In this document: piece after piece, positions 1-14,155 of the stretch | How positions within the stretch are numbered: position 1 is the stretch's first letter | Layout: each line of letters starts with the position of its first letter | Notes under the pieces: generated by a model | Told to the model about the DNA's origin: nothing | What the model saw: the letters and a program-made list of their open reading frames with translations, nothing else | Database searches by the model: none | Program-made: the position numbers and the translations under genes | Assembly: GCF_003286085.1 (NCBI RefSeq) | Contig: NW_020825288.1 | Coordinates: 4,898,001 to 4,962,000 of the forward strand | DNA from: Drosophila persimilis | Lineage: Eukaryota; Arthropoda; Insecta; Diptera; Drosophilidae | DNA: 64,000 nucleotides | Direction of reading: 5' to 3'

Positions 1-3000
1 GTTTGGAGAACGGTTTTTAGTTCTGGGTTTCTCCCTGGACATGGACTCTCTTTCTCTCCCTCCCATGGGTCCAACTTGATCGCTGAGCATTGATCATTGA
101 TCGCTGATGAGTCCACGTTTTTGTCTCCTGTCAAGGTTAAATCGTTCACTTCTCCTGCACGTGACCAAGCCCATGAATATGGTGTGGAGTGTGGCCTCTG
201 GAGTGCGCAGTGGAGGGAGATCCTCTGTGCCCATCCTCTAATGACACAAATTCCCATAGTGCATATTTGTGGAACCGTTAGGCAGGGTCTGGGAGATGCA
301 TATGACAAATGAGCAGCAGAGGAACGATGATTGGGGAGGCTTCAGATGAGGAGCACCACTCATGAGCACCACTTAATTGCACGCACATCTGCCTGGGATG
401 CATGCGCTGCATGGGATGATCAGGAGGTGGCTGTTGGTGGAGTGGTTGGTGGTTGAGTGGGCAACCAGTTGATTGGCTTAAGCACCGCATTGAGGAGCAG
501 GAAGTGCAGCAGCTCGTGTCGGAGCCATTTACTCCGATCTTGTGTCTGGTGCATGGTGTATGGGTGTTGGCCCACCTAGGGAGATCGAGAAAGAGATGTG
601 GTCCATGGACATTCCTGATTCGTCCTCTGTCCGCTGCTGCCGTAAATTTGCTTTAACCAAATCGCAAACAAATCGAACCCCGCATTGTTGTTCCTTATAA
701 GCCCAGAGCTGTCTTTCCCCAACTTCCCCCTTCCCAACCCCAACCCTATAGATCCTCCCCGGTCCCCTCCAGGTCAGTGCGTGAGTCGTGTGCCTCCCAC
801 TCTGAAGTTGGACCTGGACATGGCTCTGTTTGTCTCTGTTTCTGTTTCTGTGTTGGCTGCCAATGCGTCGCGCATGTCCGATTTCCTTCCATTGATACTG
901 CCTCCACGTCTCCCCTCCACACCGATCCGCACCCTCCCGATCCGCCACTTGGTCTTCGTTAGCGGCTGTTTCACCTACTTTCGGCTGCTGCCATGTCGCG
1001 CTCCACTATCCCCGCTCCATACCTCATCCATCCCGCTCCCAGAGCAGCTCCAGTGCGTAGCTGTGGTCTCCAGTTTCCCGATGCTGTCATCGCCTACATT
1101 TTCGATGTCTTTGTGGTGCGGCTGACGTCGCGGTGCTTTCTGGCTTTCTGCTCCCGGAGCTCTATGGTGCTCTCTGCGGCAACGCCCATTAGAGCCACCG
1201 AAACACAGATCGAGACCGAGACCGAGACCGAGGCAGAGACAAAATTCTGCGGCTGCCATTTGGCGGTAATGCGTTTCAATTACAATCCGCGATCCAGATC
1301 CCGATCCGCGAACGCGTTCCAAATTTCATTGGTCTGCTCTGATCTTTACGAGATTACGAGGAAATGTTTTTCCTTTGTCCCATTCCCATTCCCATTCCCA
1401 TACCCATTCCCCTCCCTCTTGCTCCACTCTCCCTCTCCCTCAGGGAAAGTGTTGGAAATTGATCCGCAAAGTAATTGCAGCTGCCTTTGCCTTCGCATTT
1501 CCACAGCAATCCTTTTAAGTAGCTTATTGTCTGGGCCTGTTCCTGGGACTGGGACTGTGCCTCTGCAGGGGCATGGGCCTCCGGCTGGCCCACATTTGCA
1601 TTGCAACATGAGAGATCCTCAATTAAAAGGCCAGAAACAAGCTCCAATGTTGCTGCTGCTGCTGCTCCTGATCCCTGGCCATGTTCCACTTGACTTTAAT
1701 TGGATTCTGTTACTTTTGGGCACATTTCCTAGCTGCAGCCTGGAGCTTGGTGCTTGGGGATTGGGGATTGGCAGCGGGTGATGGTGATGGCCGAGGAAGA
1801 GAATGCGACACGACACACGATGACAAATGTTGATATTCAAATGGCACCGTTGGGGGCGTTAGGAGCGTTAGGAGCGGGCACTTGTTGGTGATAGAGATGG
1901 AGCTGGAACAGGGGCAGGGGCTGGAGCTGGAGCTGGATGGGGACTTGGATGTACGGCTTTTGTCACCCGAGTGGAGGTGGAGGAGAGCGAGGCTGGAGCT
2001 GGAGCTGGAGCTGTGTCCCCAGCCAAACGACACCCGCACCAGGCATTCCAATCGATTGTTGGCCATGTTGCGCGGATGCCTCTCTCGGATGGGTGAGAAA
2101 AGTAAGCCGTTGGCAAACTCTTCTCCCTCTGCCTCTCCGTCTTTCGCTTCCCCATTCTCTTGCTGCTCTTCTGATCCTCTCCATTCAACGCAAACAGGCA
2201 GCAGATGTTTGAAATGTTTGCGCGACTTTGTCAACCTTCTCCAGCAGCGTCTCCTGTTCTTCTGTTCTTCTGTTTGGTGTCTCCTCCAATTGAATGCATT
2301 GCGAAATGTCACCAGCCAGCACCTGTCAGCAGATGTCGGAGGAGGCCTCTGCCTCTGGCTCTTCCTATAGAGAAGCCAAACACTTCTGATACCGTTCGAT
2401 TCGGTTAGGTGGGATGGAGTGGATTCCAGATTCCAGATTCCAGCGGGAGATCAGTGCCCCAAGAATCTCCTCCAGCAATTAAACCTCTAGAATGCAGATT
2501 CCTCTCGGTTTCTGCTTCTCCCCCAACAAATTGGGTTAAGACTGCAGTTTGCATAAAATGAACAGCGTTTAGCATGCAAAAAGGAAAATCAGGGGAAACT
2601 CAATCCATGGAAAGTGCATTTCCATATGCATCGCAGGCCTCCCTCCAAATACGATTTCGATTCGCTCCGCTCCAAAGCCAACTCACGATTCCGCTTATCT
2701 CGGGGCCAGAGCCTTGAATTCCTAACGAAATGTGTCAATAATTAATTGTATTCAATTAAAACAGCCTCCCTCTGCTCTATTGCCGATCTTCCCATCCTCC
2801 AATCCCCCGCTGCACAAGACGATCCTCGGATTAATTAAGATGCAGTTGGATCAGAAGACAAGAACTGGGATCGCGATCGGTCCTGGTATTGGTACTGGTA
2901 TTGGTCTTGGCCTACTCCAGAGTCATGTAATATGCATTTGACGATGTTGACTCTGGTTCGGGCATCGGATATGCATCGATATCCATGGAGTATAGAGTAT

Positions 3001-6000
3001 ATCCAAGGAGGAGACGGAGGAGGAGTCTCCCCGCCTGCCGTTGTCCACGTTTTCGGGTAAAAGTGCAGCTAAACATCAATTAGCCCAATTCCCAGGCCGT
3101 TGCCACTTTGACTGTTGCCTCTTCTCCTTCTGTGACTTCTGTGTCTGTGTCTGCTCTGCCTCTGTTTCTCTTTCTTCTGGGATTCGGATTCCACTTTGCT
3201 TTCATGTGCATGTTGCATGTGGCTCACGTTGCATTTCGGCAACCAGCGGCAGTTGCAGTTGCAGTTGCAGTTGCAGTGGCTGTTGCAGTGGGGAGTGATT
3301 TGATGCGGCTCCTCTTCACACAAGAGTGAAATTTATTGCAATTTTCATTTCATTTCATTTATTTGCGATGTCTTGGCTTCGTTCTCCATGATGTCCGACC
3401 CTCTGGCAGAGGAGAGCCTTTCCCATATCTTTTCATTGTTCCACATCAGCAGTGATTCTCTCTCTCTGGGCTTCAATGGTCAGTCCTCAGTCCCCACTCC
3501 CCACTCCTCACTTTCCAGTTCCCAGTTCCCAATGCACTCTGCTTGTCTCACGTGCCATCGAAAGTGCGTCGTGCGGTGGTTTCACTTCTCAGCGGACTGG
3601 AAAGTGATTCTAATCATACGGATTTAATGAAATAATGCCAGCCGAGGAGGAGAATGTAGAATATCCAGAAGAAACCCAGACCCCGACTCCAAGCGCACAT
3701 TTCACTCATGTCGGGTGTCAAGCGGACGAGGCTTTCAACTAAATCAAAAGTCTTCCATCTCCGATCGACTCGACACACATTTGACTCTGTTGTCCCGTCT
3801 TCAAGGTCTCTCCTCCGGCATCGGCATCGGCATCGGCACTAGCATTGGCATCCTTCGATATTCGCATTCCCGTCACGATTTCGGCCACAAAGAAATGCAA
3901 GGCAGCGCGACAGGCAGATGAGCGATGGCCAGGCATCACTCAGTATCGAATTGGAATTGGAATCGGACTCGGATTCAGATGATGTCGAATGTTGTGACAC
4001 CCGATTTCGAATTCGTATTCCTATTCCTATTCCTGTTCCTGATGTATAATGCAAAATGTTAAGTTGCAGGCGAATTGCAAATGTTTGACACAGGAAATGA
4101 AAGTTCGTCAAATCGGAGGGGAGAATTCACCGTTTGGAAGATGCCGCAGATCTGCTAAAAGTGAAACCTCTAATAGCCCGTAATTGCCTGGCATTCGGAG
4201 AAATAGATGTTCGGCCTAATAGGAAACCAAAGAGTCAGCAGCAGGCATCATTAACCCCTCGAGATTCTCATTTGTTATCCTCCAACTTTCAACCCGTGGC
4301 TTTCAACAGGTTTCCTCTGCTCCAAGCTCTGCCCCAACCCCTGCTCCTCCTGAAACTCCAACTCAAACTCAAACTCCGATTCAATCCAACGCGACTCACG
4401 CACAAAGATGACATTCACCTTCCTCGTGATTCGAGATTCGAGAACCGCGATCTATGCAAATAACCATAAATCTGAGCAGCAGAAACGACAACTTGGGGAA
4501 TTGCTTTGACCCACAATCGGATGAGCAGACGGAGCAGAACTTTTGCTTTTCTTTTCGTGCGAATCAATTAGCACGGATCCAAGATGATTTATGGTATCCA
4601 GGGCACTCTGAATCGAAGGGAGCTCATCTGTACCCAAGGTGTAAGGGGCACACGCCCCATCACCTAAATTAAGCGAACACCTTTCTATAATTAAATAAAC
4701 GAAAGGCTTATCGAAAGATTAATGGATGTGTGGTGTGATGTAGAGTGTGGTGTTTGGTGTGTAGTGGATAGTGTGTGGAGGAGGAATTCAGAATCAGCTG
4801 AGCAATCAGCAAACACAAATTTGCTAATCTTGCATCTCCCCAATGAGAACATCGCATCATACAAGCAGAATTAACAACAACATCGCTGGGATGTGGATGT
4901 GGGATGGAGACACAGAGGGAGAATGTCATGAACTTTGAGCCGCAGTTCCTCCTTCGACCCCGTCTCTGGCATGACCCGATCCCAGCCAGCGTCTCCTATC
5001 AGCGCTGACATCGCCTAAACAGCCAAGAGAACAACATGGAAACAAACGATGCTGGGATTGGGATTAGTGGGATTGGTGGGATGAGCAGGGATGAACAGGG
5101 ATGGGGATGCGGATTTGGATGGGGAACAAGAGTTGATCCTGCTGCTCCTGTTAGATGTGGCCATGTCTACACTACTGGCACAATTTCCAGGCCAGACAGA
5201 AGACGTCTTCCCGTTCCCGTTCCCGTTCCCGTTGCTTTTTATTGCTCTTTTCCTGGCTAGTTCTGTGGCTCTGGCTGTGGCTGTGCCTCTTGCTGTTCCT
5301 CTGACTGTTGTCTTCATTGCTGGCTGAGCATTTTGTCAGCGGCATGTTAAGATTTAAATAGACATGCAAAGCCGTGCCACGAGGAATCGGAATCAGCCAG
5401 CACTCAGCCAGTACACAGCTGGGTAGAGCCACGGAGCGTGGGTGGATGGAGACTCCTCCTAACCATTTGCAGCGGGAGTAAGATGCACACTTTCGATAAA
5501 AATTTCGCCTGAAATTTATGCAAGTCAAAGCCGAAACTGAGGCAGCATTTCTTGTGGAGATTTGTCAGAGCTCCAATGAGTAGAAGAGGGCTTTAAGCCG
5601 CTGCTCATTTGTGGTCCGGACAAATGTTAATCCTCCCGTGTCGGGCCCGTGGAAGGGTTCGCTGAATGATTTGGCAATTTGTGTTTTTTGGTCAGACACG
5701 GAAGAGAGAACTTTATGCGATTCTCTGGCTCTTTCGTTCGACGGTCCCATTCCCTTCGCTGGTAAATAATTTACTAAGCGGCTTTTTGTGTAATTGCTTC
5801 GAGAGAAAAATGTTCTCCAACGAGGGCGAAGGTGCTGGGTTGGGGGCTGCGGGACAGCGGGCCAGCGGTACTGCGGGGGCGTGGAGACCACCCGAGTGGT
5901 GTAATGACAAAATAAATGCTCGGGGGCCATTCCAAAGGGTCACCCGACGTCAGTGCCAGTACCGGTAAAACCGCCAGCCACATAACGGAGCTGCTAGCCA

Positions 6001-7099
6001 AATGCAAAGCAATCTGGCAGCGAGGAGTGAGTGGTTCCTGGGTTTGCTACCAATTTATGTTTTGGCTTAAAGCTATCTGCCATTTATCGGTTTGGCAATT
6101 AAAGACGCCGAGCCGTGTTTCAACTGGGGCTGCGGCTGTGGCTGGGGCTGGGGCTGGCGCTGGGGCGGTGTCTGTGGCTAAGGTGGTTCTGGCCGCCGCG
6201 GTGGTGGCGGTGGCAATTGTCCTCGTTTTTATACGACTTCACCGACAGCTACCGAAATGTCCATTCAGGTTTTATCAACACGGCCCCGACGGAGTTAATT
6301 GAATTTCCATCCATTGTGTGCATTTAAGTGGCACTTAAAGAAGTGCCTTTTAAGTACAGATATGAAATCGAAGCTTTAACTCCATCTCCAACTCGAACTC
6401 CAGCTGCAGCTGCATCTGCATCTCCACCTCCACCTCCAACTCCATCTCTAGTTCTGTCGAGTTCTGTTGAATTTAAATTAACTTGCACTTCCACTAATTG
6501 ATTTTTATTATTTTTCTCTCCCTTCTCTTGCCTGTGTTACTTGCCACTCAATTATGGATGCCACATCAGCGTGAGCATCCCTTTTCCGCTGCGGGGCGAA
6601 AGCTCTGTGGTGCCCATCCATTCACATTCACACGGTGCCCCCAATTGACATCTTTGGAGCCATGGCATGCGCGGAATGGTATTTTGGCCCCCAACTATCT
6701 ATCATTTAACCACTGCTAAATGTCCATAATTACGGCCATAATTAAGAGGCCCACTTTCGATGGTCCGCTGAGGTAGACAGACAGAGAGAGGAGGAGCAAT
6801 TTGCCAAGCAGGTCAAATCATTTGATTTCGGGGAAAGGGAATCGTTCGTTTCATTTTCGGTGCATCGTGTTCGTAAGTATAGATCTGAGTTTCTTCGCTG
6901 GCTAATTGAAATTAGAAATCCATTAATTATGGCAAATTTGCCACGTTTGGATTTCCATTCATGCTCACAATTTTCGTTTGCTTTTCGCTTGATTCACAAT
7001 CGGCTTAAAAAGTTCTTAGAGGGAAACACCGCCTTTCCGAGAAATCTGTATATGTGATGCGGGTTTTTGTCTAGAATTTAACTCTGGGTGGTCGCTAAT
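1..7099. other. Non-coding, repeat-speckled DNA without a supported gene
   Basis: I see no coding exon here. Open frames (for example 993-1781 plus strand and 1710-2312 minus strand) exist only because short in-frame repeats avoid stops, and their translations are low complexity. Visible simple repeats include GAGACC-type at 1209-1242, CCCATT-type at 1379-1412, GGAGCT-type around 1917-2012, CAGTTG-type around 3250-3288, GGCATC-type around 3818-3838 and CCCGTT-type around 5210-5234. Between them is ordinary AT-rich intergenic sequence. This could hold regulatory DNA for the downstream ZP gene or for a neighbour left of the window, but nothing in the sequence decides that. Confidence 0.6.
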
Positions 7100-7591
7100 C
7101 CTCAGAAAATGAGAGGCCAACGAAAGCCCCGGCAAGAATAATTGTATTTGCCAAGTTCTAAGCCAAAATTCGAAACGCAAGACCCGAACCAAGAGAACGC
7201 CGGCCAGCTAGCCATCCCGAAGAGAGGTGGCAAACTGATCTCAGATATCATACTGTCTGTTTGGGGCATAAACTTCAATGGCCGCAGTAAATGTGGCATT
7301 GAAGCGATCTTTACGGACGATCGGGGGCCATGAAGTTGCCGGCCAACTTGAAATATGTATTTGATGAGTTTGACAACAATCGATCGATCGATCTTCGGCC
7401 CGGGGAGGGAGCACATAAAACTGAACCGGGTATCGGATCCAGCACGTGAGTGCTGGGGCCATCAATTCGGGAGGCGATCGTTTGCCCCGATCGGTATCAA
7501 TAACAATTTGTTGATCACCCGGAGACCAAGCCACAGAGACAGAGAGAGAGAGAGAGATCCAGAGTAGACCTACTTTTTGGGACCAGCGGAA
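7100..7591 (+). other. Candidate non-coding exon or regulatory block ending in a splice donor
   Basis: This stretch is unusually free of short tandem repeats. It ends with GGAA followed by GTGAGTAA at 7592-7599, a near-consensus 5' splice site. A GA-rich tract of the kind bound by GAGA factor lies just before it (about 7533-7558), and a GATCGATCGATC run lies at about 7380-7391. There is no convincing TATA/Inr start and no long coding frame. It might be a distal alternative first exon of a plus-strand gene, or an enhancer that carries a chance donor. Confidence 0.2.
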
Positions 7592-7599
7592 GTGAGTAA

Positions 7600-10500
7600 T
7601 ATTTAAATGAGCCTTATAAATGACTAAATTAGTGAATGGCTTTACAGTTAGACGATAGATTCACATTTTTCAGCCACTGATCGCTATTTCCGAAGTCCAT
7701 TTGCCATCAAATCTCATCGCACATGCAAATGACCCATAAAGCAGTGCAAAGCAAAATAGTGCTAAGAATATTAGTCAGACTTTGGCCAGGTGCTGGGCTT
7801 AATAGCCCGCCAAATGGCAGGGCTTTCATTTTCATAAATTAAATTAAATTTTCGGTGGCTTGATGGGAAAGAAAATGGAACCAGAAGAGCTACCACAACC
7901 CATCCACCATCAACCAAAAAAACACTTTCCAACTTTCAATTTTCCGTGTCTGGTCGTAAAAAGAACATCGTTTCAAGAATGAGAATATTGGAGTAGGTTG
8001 TCGGTTGGTGGTTGGTGTCTAGAGAACCAGATCTGGATGTACTCGTACGCATGTGAATGACCTTCGGTGAGAAACCCCACACGCACTGAACAAAAATGAA
8101 AGTTTATGCGAATCTTTCATACTCGTAAGTTATGCAATGACAAATGTGGGAAAGGGTTTCTTGGAATGCTCTTTCTTCCTCGCCAATAAAAGATCTCTTC
8201 TACTATACGACTGCTGATGAGACGATGACGGACACCTGCTAACCGTTAGAGCGTAAAGGAAAGTTACTGTTTCTTTTTATTTCTTTCTGGCCGAAAGTCC
8301 CCGTCTCTCTCTCTAACCAATTGCATTCATATTCAAATCGATACGCATTTCATGGTTTATTTTGACGCTTTTGTTACCCTTCTGCCCTGTGGCCCTGTGT
8401 GTCGACTCTCACTTTCATTGATCACTCGATTACTTGTTGCATTCAAGTGAACCCTAACACGATTAGTCGAACAGTTGTTTGCCATCAACCGATGAAAGAA
8501 ACCTCAACTTGGGTCGGCTGTAGAGGCGTGCCAGTACCACATGATTTATGAGTCATCAATTATGGAAAATTGGAAATATTGGCTGTCAATCTCGTCGTGT
8601 GGCTGGGGCAGGCTCTAGCTCTAGCTCTAGCCCAACGAGCAGCCATTCATGAGTTGGCAATCGATGAGTTAATCAAGGTGCGGACAGAGAGACTGACGGG
8701 CAAGACAGACACACGTCAATTACACCACTCAAATCTCTGCAAATGTTGATGAATTTTGTATTTTCTTAGACTCTTGACTGTTGCCCTCAAGAGCTATCGT
8801 TCCTTATGCACATCGAAGTGAGGACACTCTTTGATAGGCCTCTTTGATCAATGGCTATCATCTTGGGTCTCCGAATATAATTTTTATTCCAGTTCTTCCC
8901 TTATCCAATTCTGCTATATTCCTTCCTTATACTACTTCCAAACCCAGCCAAATGGTCGGTCAAAACCACCCACAGAAACGTTCAAACATTCATCTCCACT
9001 CGCCTCATCAGTCCGCTATTATACCCTCTATTAGCAGAGGCATAAACAGAATATGCAGAGTCATGGATGTACTTTAGCATCTTCATCCTGCCGGAGAAGT
9101 GTGAAGATGATTTGCACTTGGAAAGCCGTGGATGGCCCACAGCTACCGAACATACCACAAAACGGCAAAGATTGGTACATGGGCCTCATGGATGTGGTTA
9201 TGGCAGCGTGGAAAAATCGTGTCCAGAGTTATGCAAATGAATTGTTTATTGACAGGAGTGTCACTCGTGGCTTGTTGGGTAAACATTGCACAATAATTTT
9301 GACTAATTGCAAGGCAAATTGTTAGAAACGAGCCCCACGATGAGGAGGAGGCTCAGTCCGCACAACCCAATTTCAGTTTACTGACTGCATTTTATATATT
9401 TTGCCATGGGCCCTGGGGGAAATCTGGAGCCGGGTTGCACTTTTGGTGGGCGTTTTGTGGTCTACAAAATCAGAGTGAAGAAAAATTTGTTGGCTACTTT
9501 TTTATTTGAATTATTGAACGTATCGGTGCCCGCGGTCAGAGCTAACTGTGTGCAGCGGCTGAGTGGTGCGGTGGCTTCGGTTAAGGCCCGCGAAAATATT
9601 ATAATCTTTATGCATAAATTCACACACCAACAACAAAGAGCTAGAGCCGGGCCAACAGAGATTGGCCAACAGGCAGGCCACGCAACGCACAGAGAGAACG
9701 AGTTCGAGTTCGTTGCTTGAGTCTTTTGTTTTCAGTTGGTGGATATAAATAGCCACGGACCATTGAATTTCTGCACTAGAAACCCAATTTTTTTTTGGAT
9801 CTTCCATGGCATCCGCAAATAGCCTTAATGGTTATTCGCCTAATTAGCCATAGACACACGATTCTTCATTAGCAATCTGCGATTTCTGCTCAATCTCCGA
9901 ATCAACCGACCAGGCGACCGACCGCCTGCATGTGCGGAATATCTCCTCCTCTAGCATTCCCATTCGCCATTTCCCCACATGGCACACGACACGCTGGGAA
10001 TGTTTGGACTCGTATTGTGCGTTTCATTCAATGCCAAGATATTTTGCTGATCTGCTCAAAAATACTGCTTATGAATGCCATCTCCGCGCACATTGCTCAG
10101 CACGAATGTGGGGAATGTAACAAATGACTTTGGCTGCACACGCAGCTGTGACCCAAAAAACAAACATGAAAAAACTGACGAAAATATTTAAAAAACTACA
10201 AATCGGGAGACAAGTTAATGCTGACAATTGCAAAACAACTTTTCAATGATCCCCCCCTCCACCTGTCTCCCAAGAAAGCTAAATTGCTTATTATCTATCT
10301 ACTACTGTACTTTTCGCTTTCATAGAGAGTAGCTAATGCCATTATGGCAGATGATATGGTTATGTGTACGTATATGCATTCAACTCGAATCGATTGCCAT
10401 CCAAAAACATTACATCAGCCTGGTGCATCAAAAGAAAGCGCCCGCCGTCGTCCGGAGTGGGGATTGGTACGGCTACGATGGGATCCGGAGGAACGGAGGG

Positions 10501-13500
10501 TACTAAACATGGCCAAGATTGAGGCTCATTCAATGCACTTATTTGTGGCTAAATTTGTAATGGAGCAAGTGTCCCAGAGTATTGGACTGGTTTGGACAGT
10601 GGGGCAATACCAGGAAAAACAAAGAAAACAATGGCAAAATAAGTATTCCAATTGATGATATCTTTTAATTAAAAAAAAAGGATTACAAAAATACATTTAG
10701 CTATCAATATCTTATAAATAGTTAAATAGACACCTAAGTTTTAGACAATTATTGCAGGAAACCCTGTCATGGATGGATGCTTACAAAGAAAAACACTGAA
10801 ATCCAACATTTTTTTCTCTGAGAGAGCTGTCTAGGTCTTTACTGTACTTCTATTTCTAGAATAATGGCAATGTCCATGATTTTCCCCTTTAAAGAATCTA
10901 CGTCTTTTCGTTTCAGTTGCTTAATGTGTTACCCTATATAAAAAGCAAACAACTTTTCTTTTATATAGTTATTAGCCAATACAAACCGATTTGGATAGTA
11001 TAGGCAGAGTGTTTGCCTTTACAAAATTAAAAGTTGTTTTCGCTTCGTTTACGATCGCAATGATGAAATGATCCTATCCTTAAGTTTCCTTATTACATAA
11101 CCTATATGCAGTAAACAAAAGGATGTTGCTACATTAAAAGCCGCTTTAATGGTGCGCGAATAGTTTTATTTAATACGGACACGAACATCGACTAACGGAA
11201 AACGTTATGTATACGGCTTTGTGGCTTGGCTCTTGACGAGTTTAAGGTCGGAACGAAGCTGCTGCTCATCTTGATTCATTGGCCAGCACCTGGCCAAGAT
11301 TAGAATGTTCTCTGCCCGTCCACACACTCTTTTTTTATTATTATATGTACAATAAAGGTAAAACTAAAAACCGATGTTCATCAGGTGTTCCCTGTCCGGA
11401 GAGTGGGAGAAGAAACACAGTGGACCACTGTGCCGGCTAGTCTTACACGGAAAACATCTCAGATCCCGCCACTGGGCCTAGTCCAGTAAAATAGAGACCA
11501 TTAATATGAGCTAAAATAAAATTGATAATCTTCTTCCGTTAGGTCTGCCGCTGATGCGGCCACTGATGCACTTTTGTTGTTTGAATTTGACCCAGTTGCT
11601 GCCAGAGATATGGTTGCTCTCTGAATCTGACTACGACTCTGACTCTGACTGCAGCTCTGTATCTGACCAGGATGGATGTGGAATCTGTGGGCGGGCCTCG
11701 GGCTGTGCATTTAAGCATTTGCCATTTACCATTTACCCCGTTTGATATGACAAAAGTCCGTGAAAATGGCAGAGATCTGGAGCCATATAAGAGCAATGGC
11801 AATACAAGTAATATGGAAATTTTCCCCGTTTTCTCCAAGGCAGCAGATTTCCCTAAGCAGCCGAGACACGAAATTCAAATTCAAATGCCAGAAGCCAGAA
11901 ATAGGAATACCCTCGTCCTCATCCCCAGACCCAGTCCCATTCTCAGCCGCAGCCTCAACCTCGATCTTTTAGAATCTATGGACATTTAGACACTGGGCGA
12001 TCTCACCTCACCCAAATACGCGACAGCTCAATCAGTTGGCCATGACTGCGTGCTGTGGCCATGGATGGGGATGGGGATCTTTGGATATGGATGTGGATAT
12101 GGATATGGATGTTGCCATGGATGTGCCTGCTGCTGATTCTGTTGCTGTTGCTGTTCCTGCTGCTGCTGGAGAGGATTTCGGCCAATTTGATTTATGTGCA
12201 GGCCGGGGAACTTGTCTCTTCCTCGTTGCATTGCAGTTTCATGTTGGAATTCATGAATAAACATTAAAGCTGCCGAAAATTTGTGCAAGCCATGGCCATA
12301 GAACAATAGAACTTGGACTGGCGATGCTCCATTGTGTTTTATGGAACCCTTTTCCACATCGAACGTGAGGTTCAGCTCGAGTACAAATTCTCACAGATAC
12401 ACAGATCCATCCATGGGTGTGCACTGTGCACCCTTCGAACTAAGGTTTAGATCTTGTCACTCTCAGATCGAATTCATTTGCCGCAGTTCGAACTCGATGC
12501 GCTGTGATTCCCTTAGGCCAAAAGATTTCGCAGTGCGTGCAACATTTGTGAATTATTTTGTGAAAGCTGTCATCTCCGAGAGAATTCATTGACAAGTGTG
12601 AGACTGCCAGAAGACTGCCAGAAGACTGCCAGAGAGCTGCCACGCGTGCCCCACTCGCTGGGGCTCTGATTAGTTCAGGTGCTCGCATTGACCCAGAGAA
12701 CTACATTTCCGTCAGACTGAGGGACTCATATAACACTTTCGGTGTGGGGCATCGAAGGGGCAATTAAGTGGAGGAGTGAAGACCAGGAGTGGGATACCAG
12801 CCACTCTGTCTCCCGTTAGTCTCTCACTCAGTCACCCAGTCAGGCAGTCACCCAGCCAGTCAGTCAGTCGGGGAACGGTTAATTTGCCCAAAGAGACGAG
12901 ACACGAGCAGTTCTCTCGCCGTGATAAATGGCCCTTCGTCATCGTCCAGCTCCAGGTCCAGGTCCAGGTCCAAGTCCCAGGCCCACTTCCTCGTCTTAGT
13001 CTGGGACTAATCGTTGCTGTTTGGCCTTAGTTAGACGGCTAAATAGTCTCACACCTCGACACAGGCACAGACATCGGCTCAGACATGGACATGGACGTGG
13101 ACATGGAGTTCGACAAGGCGTCTGCTAATATTCTGGTCGGCTGCAACTCAATTAGGATGCTGGAAATGATTCATTCTAATCTCGAGTCGAGTATCTGCAG
13201 TCATGAAGTCTCCCTGAAGTCTCCTCTAGAGATACATTTACCGTTGCCTGGTGCGGCGGCATTCCCCGAGGCGGCTCTTAAGCGCTAAGCTGTTGTGTCT
13301 AGAATTTTGCATGGCCATTTCATTATTGATTCGGATCTGACCGGGTCGTAAATGTCTTAATTTAGTGCCAGTTCCCTGTTCCCTTCTACTGACAGTCGCA
13401 TTCTTCGTCAGAGAGCTCTTGGGATACACTGCTCTGTGTGTCTCTGTAGGGTATTCGAGACGATTCCCATTAATTAAGGAAAGTGAGAGTTGCAACCAGC

Positions 13501-13760
13501 ACATATCTCAGATATCCCATCTCTTTAGGAGCATTTCTGTTTGCTTTGTTTGTTTTGATGGGCCTCTGCAAGTGAATGACTTTAATCGATGGCCAAACCC
13601 CAGAGCAACCTGCATCAGCCATCATTAGGCCTGGCCCAGACGCAGTTGGTTAACGCGTTTACAATGAAAGTGAAAAGTAGAGTTAAGTGTGTACAAATCG
13701 ACGATGCACTTTCATTGCATCTACATACGAGATCAACAACTCTTGTAACCGTCTTTACAG
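7600..13760. other. Non-coding DNA, no supported gene
   Basis: No gene is supported. Around 10650-11400 the DNA is AT-rich and low in tandem repeats. GGATAT/GGATGT-type repeats lie at 12061-12122 and GTCCAG-type at about 12951-12978. CAGT-rich repeats lie near 12830-12870. Plus-strand frames at 9053-9325 (90 aa) and 10344-10655 (103 aa) match no family I recognise and have no splice or promoter context. Confidence 0.55.
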
Positions 13761-14155
13761 AAATTGGTGATTAATATTACTAAAAAATGAAGAAAGATGA
13801 GTTTTCATCCTCGGTAGAAGACGGTTCTTTCTTAGTAGATGATCTTTCATCATCGCAAGAAGATTTCTCGATTATAGCATCAAGTACAATGCTCGACTTG
13901 ATATTGGATTTAGATTCCGAGCTAATATCGGCCATCTCTGGCTAGAAGCGCTGCGAAATACTTCAGAAAAAGCACGAAGCCCTTCAGAGATTGCGATCGA
14001 AATGACTATTTTGTGAATTGAATCGGAAACTTGTAAAACCTCGGAAGTACTCAAAATCATTGCGATAGGACGATTATAATCGGAACTCTTTTGACAACTT
14101 TTAAATTCTGGACTCAAAAACGGAATCTGCGATTGCAAATATGTATCTGTGAATG
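13761..14155 (+). other. Candidate exon with a 52-residue acidic micro-ORF
   Basis: The segment starts right after a good acceptor (pyrimidine-rich, ending TTTACAG at 13760). It ends at a good donor (GTAAGT, 14156-14161). Within it, an ATG at 13787 in an A-rich AAAAAATG context opens a 52-codon frame closed by TAG at 13943-13945. The frame is rich in Ser, Asp and Glu. The rest of the segment has no sustained plus-strand frame, while an 88-codon minus-strand frame overlaps it (13872-14138). It could be a 5'UTR exon with an upstream ORF, a decayed gene fragment, or chance. I do not recognise a family. Confidence 0.2.

Noticed and set aside
993..1781. 262-codon plus-strand frame
   Set aside because: Kept open by stop-free short repeats (GAGACC, CCCATT); low-complexity translation, no domain, no splice or promoter context.
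9053..9325. 90-codon plus-strand frame of fairly normal amino-acid composition
   Set aside because: Considered as a transposase fragment, but I recognise no catalytic motif or terminal repeats; a homology search would decide.
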